From positions 1 through 42,645 of the forward strand of contig JAAZOT010000022.1 of NCBI GenBank assembly GCA_012797605.1: DNA of 42,645 nucleotides, given 5' to 3'. The notes beneath the pieces were generated by a model that made no database searches, had not been told where the DNA came from, and saw only the letters and a program-made list of their open reading frames with translations. The number at the start of each line of letters is the position of its first letter. Position 1 is the first letter of the stretch. Origin of the DNA: Spirochaetales bacterium (GTDB lineage: Bacteria > Spirochaetota > JAAYUW01). This document shows positions 36,602 to 42,645 of the stretch, piece by piece. The position numbers were made by a program, and so were the translations under genes.

Positions 36602-36973
36602 TCATTCCTCTTTTTTAATGTCACATTGACATTGAATTTGAGATCTATTATTTACTACTTTATCGATCTTTGCTTTATCTATCATATTTGAAGCACTTGC
36701 GATATCATAAACAAGGGAATTTAATTTTAAGATAAGTTCATTTTGCGATTTAATTGGCAAATATAAGATATACTTCCCATATCTTTGGCTTTCGATAAGA
36801 TCAACACTTTCAAGTTCTTTCAGGCTTTTCGAAATTGTATAAGGAGGCAATTCTAAGATACTACTTAATTCACAGACATAAAGTCCTTCAGGTCTATAAA
36901 GTAAATATGAGTATATATTTAACCTATTTACATCTGATAAAATTGAAAATATCTTTGAAAATTGCTTTTCCAT
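36602..36973 (-). CDS. ArsR/SmtB-family transcriptional repressor
   Basis: A 123-aa winged-helix regulator. The N-terminal FSILSDVNRLNIYSYL helix, the recognition helix around PYTISKSLKELESV and the wing QRYGKYILYL fit the ArsR family. Possible metal(loid) ligands are Cys34 (LYVCEL) and the C-terminal Cys115 and Cys117 (QCQC). The place of Cys34 resembles the As(III) site of classic ArsR proteins, but it is a single Cys there, so a three-Cys site with the tail is an inference. First gene of the operon. It very likely represses its own promoter through the palindrome just upstream. Confidence 0.9.
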   Translation of the reverse strand: MEKQFSKIFSILSDVNRLNIYSYLLYRPEGLYVCELSSILELPPYTISKSLKELESVDLIESQRYGKYILYLPIKSQNELILKLNSLVYDIASASNMIDKAKIDKVVNNRSQIQCQCDIKKEE

Positions 36974-37023
36974 AAGTGTTTTCTTACTTCCTTAAACTTA
37001 TTTTTCTTATTTTTTTTTATTTA

Positions 37024-37055
37024 TTATTTGCAGATATGCGCATATCTGCAAATAA
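37024..37055. promoter_or_regulatory. 32-bp perfect palindrome, likely ArsR operator
   Basis: The half-site TTATTTGCAGATATGC is followed directly by its exact reverse complement. The core ATATGCGCATAT is of the kind ArsR dimers bind. It begins next to the -10 box of the arsR promoter and covers the predicted start. No U run follows in either direction, so it is not a terminator. Confidence 0.75.
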
Positions 37056-37084
37056 AAAATAAATAAATAAATTTATTTAGTCAA
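37056..37084 (-). promoter_or_regulatory. Promoter of the ArsR/permease operon
   Basis: Minus-strand TTGACT (37084-37079), 17-bp spacer, TATTTT (37061-37056). The predicted start falls inside the adjacent palindrome, a classic layout for repression. Confidence 0.55.
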
Positions 37085-37150
37085 GTAAAAAATTAAAATT
37101 TTAGAAAATTAATGATAAAACTATATTCTTGATTAAATTAGAAAACTTAT

Positions 37151-37240
37151 TCAAGAATGTTTTGATACTTAGATATTAATAACATTTTGATTTTTAAATT
37201 TAAGAATATTTGAAACTTAGATATTAAGAATATTATGTAT
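37151..37240. repeat. Degenerate direct repeat of about 48 bp, two copies
   Basis: Copies starting near 37151 and 37200 share CTTAGATATTAA and flanking AAGAAT stretches. They lie downstream of the DUF6174-like gene, between it and the ArsR promoter. Confidence 0.6.
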
Positions 37241-37267
37241 GATATTAGATGAAAATTAATTTGAGAG

Positions 37268-37825
37268 TCAATTTTGAGATATTTCAAAAAAAATTATTAA
37301 AAAAGCAAAAGATTGATCTATTGGGGCGTCTTTTTTGATAGGTATTTTTTTTATTTGTTCTGGGTAACCGTAATCTTCATTATATTTTACTGTAATTATA
37401 AATAAGGAATTTTCATTATTCTTGTATGATTGACTTGCAATTGCAAAAAGGGAATCAATTGTGAATGAAAAGAATGGAGTTTTTAAGTTAAGATTATTCC
37501 CTTCGTAAATTGAACCAGTATTTGATATAATTTTAATAACTTTTCCATCTTTTACAAAAATTTCCCATCGTCCTTTAGTTGGGGCTTGAGCTATGTAATT
37601 AAAGATAAAATGATAGGATTTTATATTTTGCTTTTTCCATAGATCATAAAAAAATTGGAAATTATTGTACGATTCAAAATTTTCGCTATATTTTTTATCT
37701 TCCTCTGTAAATTGCTGAATTTTTAACTCATTATTATTACATCGATATAAAGAGAAAAAGGAAAAGAGACAAAGCATAAATAAAAAAATAAGATAAATTT
37801 GTTTAATCTTTTTCTTATTTAACAA
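37268..37825 (-). CDS. Exported DUF6174-like protein
   Basis: A 185-aa protein with a hydrophobic N-terminal segment (residues 8-28) followed by Cys29, so perhaps a lipoprotein, although LYRC is not a canonical lipobox. The body has the pattern I associate with DUF6174: a YDLWKKQNIKSYHF block, WEIFVKDGKVIKI, a DSLFAIA helix and a VKYNEDYGYPEQI block. Function unknown. The start is a TTG at 37825 with GAGG six bases upstream; the next in-frame ATG would cut into the signal sequence. Tail and downstream spacer contain repeats. Confidence 0.65.
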   Translation of the reverse strand: MLNKKKIKQIYLIFLFMLCLFSFFSLYRCNNNELKIQQFTEEDKKYSENFESYNNFQFFYDLWKKQNIKSYHFIFNYIAQAPTKGRWEIFVKDGKVIKIISNTGSIYEGNNLNLKTPFFSFTIDSLFAIASQSYKNNENSLFIITVKYNEDYGYPEQIKKIPIKKDAPIDQSFAFLIIFFEISQN

Positions 37826-37928
37826 TCTTTACCTCTTTTCCCATTGATTTTTTTATGAATCTAATCGGTTTTTTTAATTCTAATCAATTTCTTTTTATAA
37901 TTCTAATTCTTCTTTTTGATTAAGTTTT

Positions 37929-37952
37929 ATTACTAATTTAATTACTAATTTC
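37929..37952. repeat. 12-bp tandem repeat, two copies, at the M6 protease stop codon
   Basis: ATTACTAATTT occurs at 37929-37939 and 37941-37951, period 12. The second unit contains the TAG stop of the minus-strand M6 protease gene (37945-37947). Confidence 0.75.
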
Positions 37953-39615
37953 TTATAGTAACAGTTATGGAGGTACCTTCTGTAATCGCTTTAATATCCA
38001 TAATTACCCCTGAAGACAAAGTTGGAGTATGCCCGTAATTTCCAGTTCCTGGGTAATAATTTGTATTTGGATTTGTTAAAGAAGATAAGATTTCATCGGC
38101 AACTGTTGTAAAAAGGTCTTCTTGCTCTCCAAAGATTGCCGAATTATTTAATGAAAGATCCCATAATTCCCATTGATTATCTGCTTCAACAACTTCAACC
38201 CCATGATGAAGATCCTTAAAATCATTAAAATTGTATGAATTTGGAGAATTTATGCCATCATCCACAAGTTTTTGATCTATTCGTAAAACCAACAAACCAG
38301 ATCCAGGAAGATATTCGCTCCAAGTTCCGGCTTGTTTGTAAAGATATTCTAAGAATAGATATTGATCCTTAGTCGAATCTTTTACAAGCTGAACTTTCAA
38401 TGCATTTCTTGAAGATGATAGAAAGTTGTAAACATCGAAGTTGGAGATTGTATTTCCGACATTTAAAGTTGTGAAATTTAACCACCCTAAAACAGATCTT
38501 TCCCATGCTGTTAGTGGAATTGGTCTTGAACCATCAAAATTAGGACCACCATATGCTCCGCTATCCATAAGTGAGAATAAACCTACGCCAGCGGCTTCAT
38601 ATTGATAATCATAAAGATCTGGTAAACCTAAAATATGACCAAATTCATGACAGAAAACACCTATAGACGAATCGCCTGCTTCCAAGTTATACTCTGGTTG
38701 AATGGTATAATCATCAATAGTAACACCATCATAATGTCTTGGTCCAGTGCCATCGCCAAAATATTTGGCATTTGAAAGATTCCACCTATGAGACCAAATA
38801 AAATAAGTACCCCCAAAATTTCCCATTATTTCCTCACCAGGACCTGCGTGGATAACAACAACAGCATCTGCTTTCCCATCATGATCATTATCATACTTGG
38901 AAAAATCAACACCAGCTTTTTCTGCCTGATCTATGGCTACTCCAACAAGTTCTGCTGGATGTAAGTCACTTCCTTGTGAGTCATTGCTACCATAATATGT
39001 GTATCCCTGTGAAGCTGAAAATGGTCCTACTACATCAAAACTAAGATTAAGTTTATTGTTTGACATATCAAGATAATACTGCTTCCAACTAAAAGATCCA
39101 TTTTCAAAAAGATTATCGTAAAATTTTGTTTGATCTGTGTTAAAATAGTCTATATTAACAGGGTTAGGACAAGCAGTTAGAGCAAAAAAGAAAAGCATAG
39201 ATGTAGCTACAAGAAAAAGTTTTTTTCTCAATCTTTTATTACCAATAAATAAAGCACTAATAATAACTATCGAAAAAAGGAATATTGGTAATGTATCGAA
39301 AGGTATTTTAATTTTTCTTTTGGAAATTGGTAAAATAAAATTATTTGCAGAAGTTGCTTTATCAAATTTTAAATCGCGAAAACCAATCAAAAGAACTAAA
39401 ACATTTGCATTATCTGAAGTTGTAGGGAAAGTCTTTATAGAGTTATCAATACCTTTTGCTCTTTGAGCGTTTAACTTAGAAATCATCTTTTGCATTTCCC
39501 CTTGGTTTACTAACTTCTTTAAGTAATCAGGATGTGGAGGCATAGCCATAGTATTGATTGAAAAGAAAACCAATAAAATAATTGATAAAATAACAACACT
39601 TTTTACTTTTTGCAT
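37945..39615 (-). CDS. M6-family (InhA-like) metalloprotease with a membrane insert
   Basis: A 556-aa exported zinc protease. It has an N-terminal signal sequence (about residues 5-24). The catalytic motif HEFGHILGLPDLYD holds the two zinc His (around 323 and 327), the Glu and the third-ligand Asp, and the preceding repeat KYDNDHDGKADAVVVIHAG is typical of M6 enzymes. Odd point: after the opening strand NVLVLLIGFRDLKF the family normally goes straight to the FYDNLF block, but here about 70 residues are inserted with two hydrophobic segments (about 107-126 and 133-149). The second ends in LTACPNP, which looks like a lipoprotein cleavage site. The ATG at 39615 has AGGAG at five-base spacing. 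Probably a surface-anchored protease. Confidence 0.85.
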   Translation of the reverse strand: MQKVKSVVILSIILLVFFSINTMAMPPHPDYLKKLVNQGEMQKMISKLNAQRAKGIDNSIKTFPTTSDNANVLVLLIGFRDLKFDKATSANNFILPISKRKIKIPFDTLPIFLFSIVIISALFIGNKRLRKKLFLVATSMLFFFALTACPNPVNIDYFNTDQTKFYDNLFENGSFSWKQYYLDMSNNKLNLSFDVVGPFSASQGYTYYGSNDSQGSDLHPAELVGVAIDQAEKAGVDFSKYDNDHDGKADAVVVIHAGPGEEIMGNFGGTYFIWSHRWNLSNAKYFGDGTGPRHYDGVTIDDYTIQPEYNLEAGDSSIGVFCHEFGHILGLPDLYDYQYEAAGVGLFSLMDSGAYGGPNFDGSRPIPLTAWERSVLGWLNFTTLNVGNTISNFDVYNFLSSSRNALKVQLVKDSTKDQYLFLEYLYKQAGTWSEYLPGSGLLVLRIDQKLVDDGINSPNSYNFNDFKDLHHGVEVVEADNQWELWDLSLNNSAIFGEQEDLFTTVADEILSSLTNPNTNYYPGTGNYGHTPTLSSGVIMDIKAITEGTSITVTIRN

Positions 39616-39717
39616 CATTTCTCCTATAAATTAAAAGAATATTAGCAAAAATTTTATAAATTTTATAAATTTGTCAATATCTTTTTTAAATTTTTTTTGT
39701 ATTTTATCATTTTTAGT

Positions 39718-39943
39718 TAATATTTTATATATTATCTTAGGGATTCGCCAATTTTGTTTTCTTTTCTTAAACAGTATATTGGTCAATATTTTATGTATTA
39801 TATTAGGGATTAGGAACGAGCTAAAATTTGAACAACATTGTTTTTAATTAATATTATGTTTTATTTTATCTTAAGAAAGTTTTCCAAATTTTGTTTTTTA
39901 ACAGCTTAAAGTTAGTTATTATTTTATATACTATTTTAAGCCA
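39718..39943. repeat. 66-bp degenerate tandem repeat, about 3.4 copies
   Basis: Copies of TAATATTTTATATATTAT-like sequence followed by TTAGGGATT or a relative begin at about 39718, 39784, 39849 and 39917 (spacing 65-68 bp). The last copy runs into the 3' end of the hemerythrin gene and contains its stop. The repeat explains most of the 312-bp spacer. Confidence 0.75.
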
Positions 39944-40338
39944 TTTTCATTAAAAAATTGGCTGTATTTTTTATCACTTATTTTGATATGATTTGTAAGC
40001 CAAGTCTGTAAAAATGTTATTACATCAATAGTCAAAGCAATTTCACTATTTTCATAGCTTTTTTTAAATTCTGAAACCTTCTTTAAAAAACTATAATGCT
40101 CAAGTTTATGATTTTCTGTTTCTGGATAATTAAATCTATCAAAATATTTTTCTTCTGTTGAAAAATGCTTTTCAACATACAAAAATAATTCGTCTATAAT
40201 TTTTGGTAATACTTCTTTTCCTTGACCTTTTTTCATAGCTTCATAAAGTTTATTGATTAGATCAAATAGAGCCTGATGCTGAGAATCAATCTCTTTAACA
40301 TTAACGCTAAAACTATCGTCCCATAATACTAATGGCAT
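39931..40338 (-). CDS. Bacteriohemerythrin
   Basis: A 135-aa oxygen-binding di-iron protein. All seven iron ligands are visible: His21 (DSQHQ), His58 and Glu62 (KHFSTEE), His77 and His81 (ENHKLEH), His117 and Asp122 (NHIKISD). Roles in oxygen sensing, storage or delivery are known for the family. I chose the ATG at 40338 because AGGAGG lies six bases upstream; the ATG two codons earlier abuts the AGGAGG. It is a single domain, so not a chemoreceptor. It has its own promoter. The presence of an oxygen-handling protein suits a microaerophile or anaerobe, but that is inference. Confidence 0.95.
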   Translation of the reverse strand: MPLVLWDDSFSVNVKEIDSQHQALFDLINKLYEAMKKGQGKEVLPKIIDELFLYVEKHFSTEEKYFDRFNYPETENHKLEHYSFLKKVSEFKKSYENSEIALTIDVITFLQTWLTNHIKISDKKYSQFFNENGLK

Positions 40339-40378
40339 AAACATCCTCCTAATTAAAATGAAAAAATAACTTAATCAT

Positions 40379-40407
40379 AATATAATCAGTTTTAAATATA
40401 TGGTCAA
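40379..40407 (-). promoter_or_regulatory. Promoter of the hemerythrin gene
   Basis: Minus-strand TTGACC (40407-40402), 17-bp spacer, TATATT (40384-40379). The -35 box overlaps the TGA stop (40404-40406) of the acyltransferase gene upstream. Confidence 0.7.
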
Positions 40408-41414
40408 ATTTTAATATAGATTTTTTTTCTGAATAATAGATATGCTGATATAGATAATATCAAAAAGAAAAAGGAAAACTCCAATAATATGACCTCAAAA
40501 GGAGCTGTTAAAAAAATCCTTTGGTTCTGAGGTATAAAAGTAACCCCTAATAAAATCATATGCATAAGATATAAAAATAAAGGATTATGGCCCCACCATA
40601 TTAAAAAATTTAATTTTAAAAATTTAATTTTAGTAATTAAGAAAAAGATAAATAAACAGATACCACTAATTGCTAGACTAATTAAAATATAACTTATTGA
40701 TACCCTATGTTTGCTAATAGGGAAATATCGTGATATGCCTATACCAAATATTAAAAATAATATACATACTATTAAATAATAAAACTTTTTAATTTTATCA
40801 TAATAAAATAATTCAGCAAAAAAAGTGGAAATTATTAATAATGAAGCCCAACTAATAGAAGCTATTAAACCTCCATGTGCTGATTCTAATATTATTTTTA
40901 AGAAAAACTTATCCATTATAATCTGATAGAAAACTAATAACGATATACCAATAAATAATCTAAAAAATTTATTCATTTTAATGAAAATTAGAGTAATAAG
41001 TCCAGCTGCTCCGATAGCTTGTAAAACCCCCCAACATCCCTGGGATTCATTTTGAGCCATAATTGCTGCTCCTGCAGTAAAAAAAGAACCTATTCCTATA
41101 ATGGCAAGAAACCTTGAAATAAAATGATTGTATGTATAATTAATCCCTTTTTCTTTTAACCTTCTGTCAAATGAACTTCTATAAGTCAATCCAATGGCAA
41201 AAATAAAAGCCGGGGCTATAAGATCGGTTATGGTCAAACCAATATCTTCAGCATGTTTTAACCAAATTGGTGTCGATCTTCCAGAGGCAATGAAATTAAC
41301 AAAAACCATTAATATTATTGTAAAACCTCTAAAATAATCAATTTCAACTCTTCTTTCATTTCTAGCAATAACGTTTTGAACATAAGAGTTTTGAAGGTCA
41401 GTTTTGTTTTCCAT
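40404..41414 (-). CDS. DUF5009/HGSNAT-like membrane acyltransferase
   Basis: A 336-aa protein with about ten membrane helices. The N-terminal block RVEIDYFRGFTIILMVFVNF fits the family start (normally SLDxFRGxxI), and WGVLQAIGAAGLI matches the conserved WGVLQRIG region. The C-terminal WWGHNPLFLYLMHM carries a conserved His-Asn. Relatives include heparan-alpha-glucosaminide N-acetyltransferase and bacterial acyltransferases that modify envelope glycans; the substrate here is unknown. AGGAA eight bases before the ATG supports the start. No polysaccharide gene is next to it. Confidence 0.8.
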   Translation of the reverse strand: MENKTDLQNSYVQNVIARNERRVEIDYFRGFTIILMVFVNFIASGRSTPIWLKHAEDIGLTITDLIAPAFIFAIGLTYRSSFDRRLKEKGINYTYNHFISRFLAIIGIGSFFTAGAAIMAQNESQGCWGVLQAIGAAGLITLIFIKMNKFFRLFIGISLLVFYQIIMDKFFLKIILESAHGGLIASISWASLLIISTFFAELFYYDKIKKFYYLIVCILFLIFGIGISRYFPISKHRVSISYILISLAISGICLFIFFLITKIKFLKLNFLIWWGHNPLFLYLMHMILLGVTFIPQNQRIFLTAPFEVILLEFSFFFLILSISAYLLFRKKIYIKI

Positions 41415-41599
41415 TTTTATTATTCCTATTGTTTTTATATTTCCTTAGATATAATAAGTTTAACTTTTATATTAGAGGTCACAGAGATTTTTATAGAAAT
41501 AAATTTTTTTATTTTTATCTTACAGGTAATATTTAATTATATAGAAAAATTCAACCTCTTTTGGTAAAGATAAATCTATATATATTATTATTTTTATTT

Positions 41600-41809
41600 T
41601 TATACTTTTTCAAATTTACCTTCTTTATTAATCTTATAGCAAATTTTTTCTTTATCTTTCCCACATGATACAAAAACCATTTCACCTTCCTTAAGGCATA
41701 TTTCTTGTTCATTAAAAGCTATATAACTGTCAACAAATTTAACAATTTCACCTTCTTGATTAATAATTGCAACATACGGATAAAATCCCAAAATTTTATT
41801 ATAGATCAT
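41600..41809 (-). CDS. Small protein of unknown function (69 aa)
   Basis: I do not recognise this 69-aa protein. It has no membrane segment; it is rich in Glu and Lys in the second half, with short beta-prone stretches (YVAIINQEGEIVKF, MVFVSCGKDKE). The start at 41809 is well supported: GAAGGAG lies 8 bases upstream, and a near-ideal promoter lies before that. The frame can be extended to 41896, but that part is a run of Ile/Lys codons read through the promoter. It lies between the acyltransferase gene and the CRISPR array, so a link to either is possible but not shown. Confidence 0.7.
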   Translation of the reverse strand: MIYNKILGFYPYVAIINQEGEIVKFVDSYIAFNEQEICLKEGEMVFVSCGKDKEKICYKINKEGKFEKV

Positions 41810-41831
41810 AAATAATACTCCTTCAAAAATT

Positions 41832-41860
41832 ATTATAATTTTTTTGATAATAATGATCAA
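41832..41860 (-). promoter_or_regulatory. Promoter of the 69-aa gene
   Basis: Minus-strand TTGATC (41860-41855), 17-bp spacer, perfect TATAAT (41837-41832). The predicted start is near 41825, just at the GAAGGAG ribosome-binding site, so the leader is very short. Confidence 0.65.
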
Positions 41861-41941
41861 GTGTTTTAACCTGACAATATTCTTTACGTCTTGCATCCAT
41901 AGTTTCTCTTTTCTTATGTAATAATTTTTGTTTTAATTTCT

Positions 41942-42069
41942 TTAAAGCTCTTTAACTTTTATTAAATTATCAAAAATTCTTATTGCTGTTTTTCTTCCTT
42001 CTTTCATTACCGCATATTTCACCTCCCCCCAACTATCATCTTGTGGGCATTCTGGAATTTCTTAGTCAT
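41942..42069 (-). pseudogene. Small gene (42 codons) broken by one missing base
   Basis: From the ATG at 42069 the frame gives only 16 residues. From 42061 a second frame gives 39 good codons (IPECPQDDSWGEVKYAVMKE and so on) to a TAA at 41942. Adding one A to the AAA run at about 42061-42063 joins them into MTKKIPECPQ and onward, 42 residues. The pattern of a Trp, then VMKEGRKTAIRIFD, resembles short DUF2188-like proteins, only loosely. AAAGGAAG before the ATG could be its ribosome-binding site and is partly formed by the edge of the CRISPR repeat. Recent frameshift or sequencing error. Confidence 0.5.
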
Positions 42070-42076
42070 AAACTTC

Positions 42077-42628
42077 CTTTAAATCCCATATTTGAAGGCT
42101 AAAACTGGGTTGAAGATGGCGAAAAAACTGTTGGACACGCATCTTTAAATCCCATATTTGAAGGCTAAAACTTATATTAGCTCCATATTCAAATCATTAT
42201 GGAGAAACTTTAAATCCCATATTTGAAGGCTAAAACGTCCTTAAAGTATAATTAAAATAACTAATGGAACCTCCCTTTAAATCCCATATTTGAAGGCTAA
42301 AACGCCCTTGTATTGCACCAAGCGTAGTCCAAGTATATACCTTTAAATCCCATATTTGAAGGCTAAAACTATAAGATTTGTTAAGGTTGCATTTTTGATA
42401 TTGAACTTTAAATCCCATATTTGAAGGCTAAAACACTAAAAGATATATTGACACGCTCAAAGAAAGTCATCTTTAAATCCCATATTTGAAGTCTAAAACT
42501 CTCGGTTGAGCGAATCCAAGAAGCAAGAATACTTCTTTAAATCCCATATTTGAAGGCTAAAACTTTGGATAATGAAAAGGTAATTTTTGAGACAAAATGC
42601 TTTAAATCCCATATTTGAAGGCTAAAAC
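42077..42628 (-). CRISPR. CRISPR array, nine 29-bp repeats and eight full spacers, open at the window end
   Basis: Plus-strand repeats start CTTTAAATCCCATATTTG and end AAGGCTAAAAC, at 42077, 42143, 42208, 42275, 42341, 42406, 42471, 42535 and 42600. Eight are identical; the one at 42471 has a single change (T for G at 42492). Spacers are 35-38 bp, and a ninth spacer begins at 42629 and is cut by the window. Length and the minus-strand form (GTTTTAGCC at the 5' end, ATTTAAAG at the 3' end) fit type I-B-like repeats and suggest minus-strand transcription with the leader to the right. A hairpin argument points the other way. No cas gene is in the window. Confidence 0.97.
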
Positions 42629-42645
42629 ATGACTTAAAACAAATA

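Noticed and set aside
37024-37055. The 32-bp palindrome as a bidirectional terminator
   Set aside because: It has no loop, no U run on either side and sits at a promoter upstream of a repressor gene.
38035-39300. Sortase or PEP-CTERM-like sorting signal in the M6 protease
   Set aside because: The hydrophobic stretch followed by RLRKK is internal rather than at the C-terminus, and no LPxTG or PEP motif is present; described instead as a membrane insert.
41810-41896. N-terminal extension of the 69-aa protein
   Set aside because: It reads through the promoter as Ile/Lys-rich sequence; the strong ribosome-binding site supports 41809.
42230-42418. 62-codon minus-strand reading frame with a repeated SLQIWDLK peptide
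   Set aside because: It is the CRISPR repeat and spacers read in one frame, with no ribosome-binding site.

Overview
The window comes from a very AT-rich bacterium (by eye 25-30 % GC) with tightly packed genes, mostly on the minus strand. It carries a complete protein-synthesis operon, a Shine-Dalgarno motif before many genes, and sigma-70-type promoters. UGA is a normal stop here: ATGA stop/start overlaps occur at rimP/nusA and at the thioredoxin/permease junction. The lineage cannot be fixed from the sequence alone. The LysM-M23 peptidase resembles those of spirochaetes, but this is only a weak hint. No tRNA, rRNA, transposase, integrase or cas gene was seen.

Layout, left to right. 172-3771 is a surface-glycan group: a UDP-GlcNAc 2-epimerase gene broken by one TGA, then an SGNH protein and an MBOAT acyltransferase. 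3868-7705 holds a LysM-M23 peptidase and mutS. 7856-11322 holds a zinc-ribbon methyltransferase, a secreted protein, a membrane-anchored propeller-like protein and an O-methyltransferase. folE2 stands alone at 11560-12414. 12718-23982 is one long minus-strand operon: rimP-nusA-infB-rbfA-ribF-moxR-DUF58-transglutaminase-EamA. It has a clear promoter and a terminator-like hairpin right at the predicted transcription start. 24274-30517 holds a TSUP permease, a glutaredoxin, a response regulator with a large hybrid histidine kinase, and an MFS transporter. 30700-33642 holds a cation/proton antiporter fused to a PTS EIIA domain and an AlkD-type DNA glycosylase.

33696-37084 is the most distinctive unit. 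An ArsR repressor gene sits behind a 32-bp perfect palindrome that overlaps its own promoter. It is followed by a ferredoxin, a short HdrA-like protein, a CxxC thioredoxin, a COG0701 permease, a second thioredoxin that has lost its CxxC, and a second, related ferredoxin. This looks like a redox-linked metal(loid) or thiol-adduct export system. The ArsR-thioredoxin-permease core is a known association; the HdrA-like and ferredoxin parts are what deserve attention.

37268-41414 holds a DUF6174-like protein, an M6 metalloprotease with an odd membrane insert, a bacteriohemerythrin and a DUF5009-like acyltransferase. 41600-42645 holds a 69-aa gene of unknown function with a near-ideal promoter, a 42-aa gene broken by one missing base, and a CRISPR array (nine 29-bp repeats) that runs to or past the window edge.

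A style feature of this genome is that many spacers are degenerate tandem repeats (12 to 69 bp). In several the last unit contains the stop codon of the gene just upstream, as if gene ends had been copied outward.
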